Shown here one piece after another: positions 58,903 through 64,000 of a DNA stretch of 64,000 bases (position 1 is the stretch's first letter; each line of letters starts with the position of its first letter). Both the position numbers and the translations under genes were made by a program. The stretch covers positions 3,100,001 to 3,164,000 of the forward strand of contig NZ_JACCBJ010000001.1 in NCBI RefSeq assembly GCF_013408745.1, read 5' to 3'. The notes under the pieces were generated by a model. The model was given only the letters and a program-made list of their open reading frames with translations, ran no database searches and was not told the origin of the DNA. Origin of the DNA: Leifsonia soli (GTDB lineage: Bacteria > Actinomycetota > Actinomycetes > Actinomycetales > Microbacteriaceae).

Positions 58903-60084
58903 TCAGTACGAGACGCCGTCCGGTGAGAGGGAGACGCAGTCGACGGCGTAGGCGACCGCGCCGAGCGCCGCGGCGCGCACCCCGAGCTGGGCCTGGACGA
59001 TGTCCGGCATGAGGTCGGGGTTGACGATGATCGAGCGCTCGACCGCATGCCGCAGCGGGCCGAGCAGCAGCTCGCCCGCGCGCGACAGTTCGCCGCCGAC
59101 GATCACCCGCTCCGGGTCGATCAGATTGCACAGGTTCGCGGTCGCGACGCCGATGTGGCGTCCGGCGTCGCCGATGGCGCGGATGCAGCGCGCATCCCCG
59201 GCCATCGCCTGCAGCACGACGTCGCCGAGCTTGAGGCTGCCGAGGTGGTCGCGCAGCTCGTCGAGGATGGCGGGGCCGCCCGCGAGCGCCTCCAGGCATC
59301 CCCGGTTCCCGCAGCGGCAGAGCGGTCCGTTCTCGCGGATCGTGGTGTGGCCGAACTCGCCGGCGACCCCGTGGTTGCCGCGGAACAGCTGGCCGTTGAG
59401 CAGAAGGCCCGCGCCGATCCCGTCGCCGACGTCGATGGTGATGGTGTTGCGCTTGCCGCGGCCGGCGCCGAAGCGCGACTCGCCGAGCGCCGCGAGGTTG
59501 GCGGCGTTGTCGACGAAGACCGGGCGCTTGATCCTCCGCTCCATCGACTCGGCGATCACGACGCCGTCCCACCCGCGCATGATGCCGCTGCGGGCGATCG
59601 TCCCGCTGGCGCGGTCGATCGGGGCGGGGACGGCGATGCCGACGGCGAGCAGGTCGTCGCGGGACGCATCCACCGACTCGAGCATGTCGTTCAGGAGCAG
59701 CGAGACCTTGTCGAGCTCGTTGTCGGCCCGGTGGTCCCGGGCGAGCGGCATGTGGTTCTCGGCGACGACCGTGTGGGCGACATCCGCCAGGGCGACCCGC
59801 AGGTGCCTGGTCGAGAAGTGCACGCCGACGACCAGTCCGAGGGCGTGCGCCAGGGTGACGTGCTGGGCGCGCCGGCCGGAGCGGATGCTCTGCGTCGTGT
59901 GCAGGACGCCGGAGGTCGAGAGCTCCTTGACGATGTTCGAGACGGTCGCGGGGGAGAGCCCGGTCGCGCCGGCGAGCTCGACCTGCGTGAGGCCGCCGTG
60001 CTTCTTGATGGCATCGACGATGCGGGCTCGGTTGGCTTCACGAAGTGAAGTCTGCGAACCCGGAGTTCGTCGCTGCGTTGCCAC
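58903..60084 (-). CDS. ROK-family transcriptional repressor (XylR-like)
   Basis: A 393-residue regulator. The N-terminal winged helix includes VELAGATGLSPATVSNIVKE. The ROK sugar-kinase-like domain has TITIDVGDGIGAGLLLNGQL and HGVAGEFGHTTI, and the zinc motif is CRCGNRGCLEALAGG. It probably represses the adjacent importer until its sugar binds. The GTG at 60084 lies 7 bases from TATCCT (60092-60097, minus strand), a leaderless start; the annotated-length alternative would begin at 60123. It is on the same strand as the importer, 138 bases upstream of it. Confidence 0.88.
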   Translation of the reverse strand: MATQRRTPGSQTSLREANRARIVDAIKKHGGLTQVELAGATGLSPATVSNIVKELSTSGVLHTTQSIRSGRRAQHVTLAHALGLVVGVHFSTRHLRVALADVAHTVVAENHMPLARDHRADNELDKVSLLLNDMLESVDASRDDLLAVGIAVPAPIDRASGTIARSGIMRGWDGVVIAESMERRIKRPVFVDNAANLAALGESRFGAGRGKRNTITIDVGDGIGAGLLLNGQLFRGNHGVAGEFGHTTIRENGPLCRCGNRGCLEALAGGPAILDELRDHLGSLKLGDVVLQAMAGDARCIRAIGDAGRHIGVATANLCNLIDPERVIVGGELSRAGELLLGPLRHAVERSIIVNPDLMPDIVQAQLGVRAAALGAVAYAVDCVSLSPDGVSY

Positions 60085-60119
60085 GACGAGAAGGATACAT
60101 GGCCGGGCACGGCGGCCGA

Positions 60120-60146
60120 TCACAAGTGAAAGTAATGCGTTTGTGA
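60120..60146. promoter_or_regulatory. Candidate operator upstream of the ROK regulator
   Basis: TCACAA (60120-60125) and TTGTGA (60141-60146) form an inverted repeat in an AT-rich 27-base stretch between the ROK gene and the divergent gene at 60192. It could be the ROK self-operator. It does not recur obviously before the importer operon, so the assignment is weak. Confidence 0.35.
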
Positions 60147-60191
60147 GATTCCTATGACCATCCGGACCGCCCGGCTTGGCAGGATAGAGCT

Positions 60192-60575
60192 ATGGCCGAT
60201 CTGCACGTTCACCCCGACCGCTTGGAGATCCACCTCACGCGGGCCGAGAAGGTGCTGGCCATGAAGCGCGAGGATCTGGTGGTGCCGCGGGACAGCATCC
60301 GCTCGGTCGCCATCACCGAGGACCCGTGGATCTGGATCCGCGGTATCCGCGCGCCGGGGGCCGCCGTCCCGCTGACGCTGTCGATCGGAACGTGGAAGTT
60401 CCACGGCGGCAAGGACTTCCTGCTCATCAAGGGCAAGCAGCGCGCGGCGGTGGTGATCGATCTCGACGGGGAGGAGTACTCCCGCGTCATCGTGTCGACG
60501 CCGCATGCCGCCCGCCTGGTGGAGGCCCTCCGCGTCGACGGCAGCGAACTCGCCGCCGACGGCATCATCGACTGA
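60192..60575 (+). CDS. Small cytosolic protein of unknown function
   Basis: A 127-residue protein, MADLHVHPDRLEIHLTRAEK at the start and TPHAARLVEALRVDGSELAA near the end. The middle alternates strands (SIRSVAITEDPWIWIRGIRA, FLLIKGKQRAAVVIDLDGEE), suggesting a beta-barrel such as a PH-like fold. There is no signal peptide or membrane helix. I do not assign a function. CAGGAT ends 6 bases before the ATG, in keeping with a leaderless start. The stop lies 3 bases from the stop of the convergent DUF1304 gene. Confidence 0.6.
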   Translation: MADLHVHPDRLEIHLTRAEKVLAMKREDLVVPRDSIRSVAITEDPWIWIRGIRAPGAAVPLTLSIGTWKFHGGKDFLLIKGKQRAAVVIDLDGEEYSRVIVSTPHAARLVEALRVDGSELAADGIID

Positions 60576-60578
60576 CGG

Positions 60579-60968
60579 TCAGCTGTTCTCGGCGACGACG
60601 AACAGGATCAGGCCGATCGCCGGGATCCCGCCCTCGACCAGTGCCAGGAGCCAGAACCGCCGGGCGATCGTCAGGAGAACCAGCGACGCCAGCACCATGC
60701 AGACGCCGCAGAAGAAGATGAGGCCGAACCCCACATCGCGGAGCGTGGTCCAGTAGAGCACGAGCCCCACCAGCGACCCGCCCGCGAGGAAGAGGTTGTA
60801 GAAGCCCTGGCTGTACGCGACGGGCCGCACCACGTCGGCGTCGTGCTGGGAGCCGATGCCGAACCTGCTCCACACGCCCGGTCCTGACCAGAGCACGCTC
60901 TGCACCGCGAAGAACCCGAGGTGCACGAGCGCCGCCGCGGCGATGAGGATGCTCCCGATGATCGCCAT
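60579..60968 (-). CDS. DUF1304 membrane protein (copy 1)
   Basis: A 129-residue protein with four hydrophobic segments and the DUF1304 hallmark PVAYSQGFYNLFLAGGSLVG. Function is unknown. A paralogue (62240-62638) lies on the other side of the FAD monooxygenase gene. The ATG is leaderless: TATCCT (60975-60980, minus strand) lies 6 bases upstream and overlaps the -10 box of the divergent monooxygenase gene. Confidence 0.85.
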   Translation of the reverse strand: MAIIGSILIAAAALVHLGFFAVQSVLWSGPGVWSRFGIGSQHDADVVRPVAYSQGFYNLFLAGGSLVGLVLYWTTLRDVGFGLIFFCGVCMVLASLVLLTIARRFWLLALVEGGIPAIGLILFVVAENS

Positions 60969-60991
60969 GCCGGGAGGATACGCTGCCGACC
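60969..60991. promoter_or_regulatory. Overlapping divergent leaderless promoters in a 23-base gap
   Basis: AGGATACGCT (60975-60984) reads TATCCT on the minus strand (60975-60980) and TACGCT on the plus strand (60979-60984). Each ends 6 or 7 bases before the start codon of its gene. Two polymerases could not occupy the site together. Confidence 0.6.
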
Positions 60992-62236
60992 ATGGAGACG
61001 TTGCAGACGACGTGCGTCATCGTCGGGGGCGGCCCGGCCGGGATGATGCTCGGCCTGATCCTGGCGCGCAATGGCGTCGATGTGGTTGTGCTCGAGAAGC
61101 ACGCCGACTTCTTCCGCGACTTCCGCGGGGACACCATCCACCCGTCGACCATCGGCGTGCTCGGCGAGCTGGGGCTGCGCGAGCGGTTCCTCGGACTCCC
61201 GCACACCAGCGTCGGGGCGCTGGACGTGGTGGTGAACGGCAACCGCCTGCACCCCATCGACTTCGGCCGGCTCGCGCCGCCGGACGACTTCCTCGTGCTC
61301 GCGCCGCAGTGGGACTTCCTGAACTTCCTCGCGGAGGACGCCCGGCGTCACCCGAACTTCCGCTTGCTGATGCAGACCGAGGCGGCGGAGCTGCTCTGGG
61401 AGGGGGATGCGGTGCGGGGCGTCCTGGCGCACGGCCCGGACGGCGACGTCGAGATCCGCGCCCGGCTGACCGTCTCGGCGGACGGCCGCGCCTCCGGGCT
61501 GCGGTCCCAGGCCGGGCTCCGGCCCCGCCGGTTCGGAGTGCCGATCGATGTGCTGTGGTTCCGCATCCCGAAGCCGGACGACCTTCCCGCGCACACGCTC
61601 GCGTACGTGGGCGGAGGCGGGATGGTCGTCACGATCGAGCGCCACGACTACGTTCAGGCGGGGCTGATCATCCCCAAAGGCGGCTACACAGAGCTGCATG
61701 CGGGCGGCCTCGGCGCCTTCCGCCGGGCCGTGATCGACGCGGCGCCGCACCTGCGCGCCGCACTCGAGACCGTCACGGACTGGGACCAGGTCAAGCTGCT
61801 CAGCGTGCAGATCGACCGGCTGCCGCGCTGGTACCGGCACGGCTACCTCGCGATCGGGGATGCGGCCCACGCGATGTCCCCGGCCTTCGGCGTCGGCGTC
61901 AACTATGCGGTGCAGGACGCGGTCGCGACCGCGAACGCCCTGACGGCGACGCTCCGCGAGCTCGGGCCGGCGGCGGGGTCGGATGCCGAGGTCGACCTGC
62001 GGCTGCTCGACGGCATCCAGCGGCGGCGGATGCCCGCGGTCGCGGCCATGCAGCGCATCCAGCTGGCGGCTCATCGCACCATCTCGCGGCCGGAGGGCGT
62101 CCGGCTGCTGCCGGAGCCGATGCCCGCACCGCTGCGGGCGGCGCTCGCCGTGGCGACGCCGGCCGTGCAGGTGGTGAGCTCCCGGCTGATCGGCCGCGGG
62201 CTGCTGCCGGAGTCGGTGTCTCCGGAGCTCCGCTGA
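60992..62236 (+). CDS. FAD-dependent monooxygenase (PHBH-fold aromatic hydroxylase-like)
   Basis: A 414-residue flavoprotein monooxygenase. The first FAD motif is CVIVGGGPAGMMLGLILARN, the RGDTIHPSTIGVLGELGL segment is typical of the p-hydroxybenzoate hydroxylase fold, and the second FAD motif is GYLAIGDAAHAMSPAFGVGV. Such enzymes hydroxylate aromatic or polyketide substrates with NAD(P)H and oxygen. There is no C-terminal thioredoxin-like domain. TACGCT ends 7 bases before the ATG. Its neighbours on both sides are DUF1304 genes, on the opposite strand; the substrate is unknown. Confidence 0.87.
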   Translation: METLQTTCVIVGGGPAGMMLGLILARNGVDVVVLEKHADFFRDFRGDTIHPSTIGVLGELGLRERFLGLPHTSVGALDVVVNGNRLHPIDFGRLAPPDDFLVLAPQWDFLNFLAEDARRHPNFRLLMQTEAAELLWEGDAVRGVLAHGPDGDVEIRARLTVSADGRASGLRSQAGLRPRRFGVPIDVLWFRIPKPDDLPAHTLAYVGGGGMVVTIERHDYVQAGLIIPKGGYTELHAGGLGAFRRAVIDAAPHLRAALETVTDWDQVKLLSVQIDRLPRWYRHGYLAIGDAAHAMSPAFGVGVNYAVQDAVATANALTATLRELGPAAGSDAEVDLRLLDGIQRRRMPAVAAMQRIQLAAHRTISRPEGVRLLPEPMPAPLRAALAVATPAVQVVSSRLIGRGLLPESVSPELR

Positions 62237-62239
62237 GAC

Positions 62240-62638
62240 TCAGCTCTGGCCGGTCGCGAGCCCGATCAGCAGCAGGGCCAGCCCGATCAACGGGAGCGAC
62301 CCCTGGATGAGCGCGGGGCGGAGGTACCCGCGCCCCGTCGTGACCAGCACGATGGCCGCCGCGACCATGCACGCGGTCGTGAAGATGATGAGCGCGAGAC
62401 CGGCCGCGTGCTGGCCGACCCCGTAGAGGACGAGGCCGACGACCGCGCCGATCGCGAGGAAGAGGTTGTAGAACCCCTGGTTGTAGGCCATCGGCCGCAC
62501 CGTGTCGGCCGCCTCCTGGCTGGCGACGCCGAACCGGCGCCAGACCGTCGGACGGGTCCAGGCGACGCTCTCCATGAAGAAGATCGCGATGTGGAGGGCG
62601 GCGGCGAGGGTGACCACGACGGTGGCGACGACGATCAT
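62240..62638 (-). CDS. DUF1304 membrane protein (copy 2)
   Basis: A 132-residue four-helix membrane protein, paralogue of the one at 60579-60968. It shares TVRPMAYNQGFYNLFLAIGA with the hallmark of copy 1. Function is unknown. TATGCT (62645-62650, minus strand) ends 6 bases before the ATG, a leaderless start. Its stop lies only 3 bases from the stop of the convergent monooxygenase gene. Confidence 0.85.
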   Translation of the reverse strand: MIVVATVVVTLAAALHIAIFFMESVAWTRPTVWRRFGVASQEAADTVRPMAYNQGFYNLFLAIGAVVGLVLYGVGQHAAGLALIIFTTACMVAAAIVLVTTGRGYLRPALIQGSLPLIGLALLLIGLATGQS

Positions 62639-62674
62639 GGCGCCAGCATATCGAGCGTCCTGCGAGGCGGAGGG

Positions 62675-62753
62675 TTCGCCGGGCCGAGCGTTCGCCGGGC
62701 CGAGCGTGTGCCGGGCCCAGCGTGCGCCGGGCGGAGCGTCCGCCGGCCTGGCG
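62675..62753. repeat. 16-bp tandem repeat, about five units
   Basis: Units TTCGCCGGGCCGAGCG (62675-62690 and 62691-62706, identical) are followed by TGTGCCGGGCCCAGCG, TGCGCCGGGCGGAGCG and a shortened TCCGCCGGCCTGGCG. They fill most of the 142-base gap between acuI and the upstream end of the DUF1304 gene. They look like a small VNTR with decaying copies. Confidence 0.75.
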
Positions 62754-62780
62754 TCTCGCGGAAACGAACGTACGGCGCGG

Positions 62781-63803
62781 TCAGGCGCGGACGTCGACCA
62801 CCGTCCGGCCGCGCAGTCGCCCGGCGAGGATGTCCTCCGCCGCCGGGATGGCCTCGGCCAGGGAGACGAATCGGGTCATCGCGGCGAGCGCCTCCTCATC
62901 GAGGTCGGTGGCGAGCCGGCGCCAGGCGGTCTCGCGCAGGGCGAGCGGCGCATCCACCGAGTTGATGCCGACCAGGGAGACCGCACGCAGGATGAAGGGG
63001 AGCACCGTCGTCGGAAGGTCCGGGCCCTGCGCCAAGCCGCAGGCGGCGACCGTCCCGCCGTAGCGGGTCTGCGCGAGCACGGTCGCCAGCGTCTGGCTGC
63101 CGACGGAGTCGACCGCGCCGGCCCACCGCTGCGACTGCAGCGGCCGGCCCGGGGCGTCGAGCTCCGACCGGTCGATGATGGCGGTGGCGCCGAGGTCGGT
63201 CAGGTAGTCGCCCGCCTCCTCCACCCGGCCCGTGGATGCTGTGACCGGGTAACCCAGTTTCGCCAGCAGGGCGACGGCGACGGAGCCGACGCCTCCCGCC
63301 GCCCCGGTGACGAGGACGCTGTCGGCGCGCTCGGCGACCTCTCGCGGGTCGACGCCGTTCCGTTCGAGCGCGAGCACGGCCAGCATCGCGGTGAAGCCCG
63401 CCGTTCCGATGGCGGCGGCCTGCTCCGACGTGATCGCGTCGGGGATGCGGACGAGCGCGTCGCCGCTCACGCGCGCCTTCTCCGCCAGTCCGCCGTGGTG
63501 GTTCTCGCCCAGGCCCGCGCCGTTGAGAGTCACGCGGTCGCCCGGCCGCCAGCGCGGGTCGTCCGAGCGCTCGACCGTTCCGACCACGTCGATCCCGGGG
63601 ATCAGCGGCGAGGTGCGGGCGACGCCGGGACGCCCGCCGACGGCCAGCCCGTCCTTGTAGTTGAGGTCGGAGAACTCGACGTCGATCGTCACATCGCCGG
63701 GCATCAGGAAGTCGTCGGTGACCCGCCGGATCTCCGCGGTGTGGGCGGTGATCCGTCCGCCGTCGACCTGCTGCTCGATCACGATCGCCCGGAAATCGCT
63801 CAT
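62781..63803 (-). CDS. AcuI/YhdH-type MDR quinone or acryloyl-CoA reductase
   Basis: A 340-residue medium-chain dehydrogenase/reductase without catalytic zinc. Family hallmarks are VEFSDLNYKDGLAVGGRPGV and PLIPGIDVVGTV, the nucleotide motif VLVTGAAGGVGSVAVALLAK, and ACGLAQGPDLPTTVLPFILR with VGINSVDAP. Relatives reduce acryloyl-CoA to propionyl-CoA (AcuI) with NADPH; the exact substrate is not settled here. TAGGGT (63810-63815, minus strand) ends 6 bases before the ATG, a leaderless start. Confidence 0.87.
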   Translation of the reverse strand: MSDFRAIVIEQQVDGGRITAHTAEIRRVTDDFLMPGDVTIDVEFSDLNYKDGLAVGGRPGVARTSPLIPGIDVVGTVERSDDPRWRPGDRVTLNGAGLGENHHGGLAEKARVSGDALVRIPDAITSEQAAAIGTAGFTAMLAVLALERNGVDPREVAERADSVLVTGAAGGVGSVAVALLAKLGYPVTASTGRVEEAGDYLTDLGATAIIDRSELDAPGRPLQSQRWAGAVDSVGSQTLATVLAQTRYGGTVAACGLAQGPDLPTTVLPFILRAVSLVGINSVDAPLALRETAWRRLATDLDEEALAAMTRFVSLAEAIPAAEDILAGRLRGRTVVDVRA

Positions 63804-63846
63804 GGCCTCACCCTACGCCGGAGGGTCGAGACGGCCCGGGTGAGGC

Positions 63847-64000
63847 TCAGTTGAGCTGCTCCGTGCCGAGTGGGAGCGCCCCGCCCGCGTAGAGCTCGAG
63901 CGCCGTGTTCTTGAGGGCGGTGAGGGCGACCCGCTGCGTCCACGGCCCGTACGAGACCCGCGCGACCCCCAGTTCCTCCAGCCGCTTCGGCGGGACCGAT
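63847..64000 (-). CDS. Isocitrate lyase/PEP mutase family protein, C-terminal end (cut by window edge)
   Basis: The last about 50 codons of a gene entering from the right edge. The visible end reads PPKRLEELGVARVSYGPWTQ, then RVALTALKNTALELYAGGAL and PLGTEQLN. This matches the C-terminus of small isocitrate lyase/phosphoenolpyruvate phosphonomutase family proteins. The catalytic part is outside the window, so the reaction cannot be named. Confidence 0.7.
   Translation of the reverse strand, partial: SVPPKRLEELGVARVSYGPWTQRVALTALKNTALELYAGGALPLGTEQLN

Overview
The window looks like a chromosomal segment of a high-GC actinobacterium of the family Microbacteriaceae (Leifsonia-like). The reasons are the GC-rich codon use, the very tight packing with many 4-base start/stop overlaps, the mismatch-repair endonuclease NucS, a coproporphyrin-type heme pathway (hemQ, and hemH with iron-sulfur-type cysteines), and the many leaderless genes with a TANNNT box 6-7 bases before the start codon. 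The genus is inferred. I see no rRNA or tRNA gene, CRISPR array, insertion sequence or prophage. No gene-free stretch exceeds 300 bases; the largest is about 200 bases (17584-17782).

Layout. 1-4982: a NUDIX gene (cut by the window edge), a YihY/DUF3618/holin-like membrane operon, a universal stress protein, paired fluoride channels, and a MarR repressor divergent from an MFS exporter with a palindromic operator between them. 6237-8717: two secreted repetitive proteins. The second carries seven chaplin-like repeats without cysteine and an LASTG sorting signal; this is the most unusual locus here. 9251-12002: a type III polyketide synthase, an isoprenylcysteine-type methyltransferase and a FAD enzyme, in the layout of phenolic-lipid clusters. 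12102-19687: a mannitol PTS operon that also holds general PTS enzyme I and HPr, an orphan EIIB and a PRD regulator.

19815-28512: a lipoprotein, a HAD phosphatase, SseB, NucS, a lactonase, a LacI/MFS pair around a perfect 26-bp operator, an M20 hydrolase and a MATE exporter. 28582-38885: two unusual hypothetical proteins, an ABC exporter with its GbsR/MarR-type regulator, a penicillin-recognising serine hydrolase, an M13 peptidase, a PrsW-like membrane protease and a secreted protein with two carbohydrate-binding modules. 38963-45018: MprF-like lysyl-lipid synthase, GlyRS, a GNAT acetyltransferase and hemA. 45117-55075: hemE-hemY-(three small membrane/envelope genes)-hemQ-hemH-hemC-hemD-hemB-hemL. 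Together with the divergent hemA this covers glutamyl-tRNA to coproheme and heme.

55154-64000: a small unknown gene, a sugar ABC importer with its ROK regulator, a small unknown gene, a FAD monooxygenase flanked by two DUF1304 paralogues, an AcuI-type oxidoreductase, and the end of an isocitrate lyase/PEP mutase family gene.

Two copies of one intergenic palindromic repeat (23.3 kb and 55.1 kb, opposite orientation) and a third, unrelated long hairpin (19.7 kb) each sit between convergent genes. Two paralogous sets of holin-like plus DUF3618 membrane genes occur in the window, one beside YihY and one inside the heme operon.
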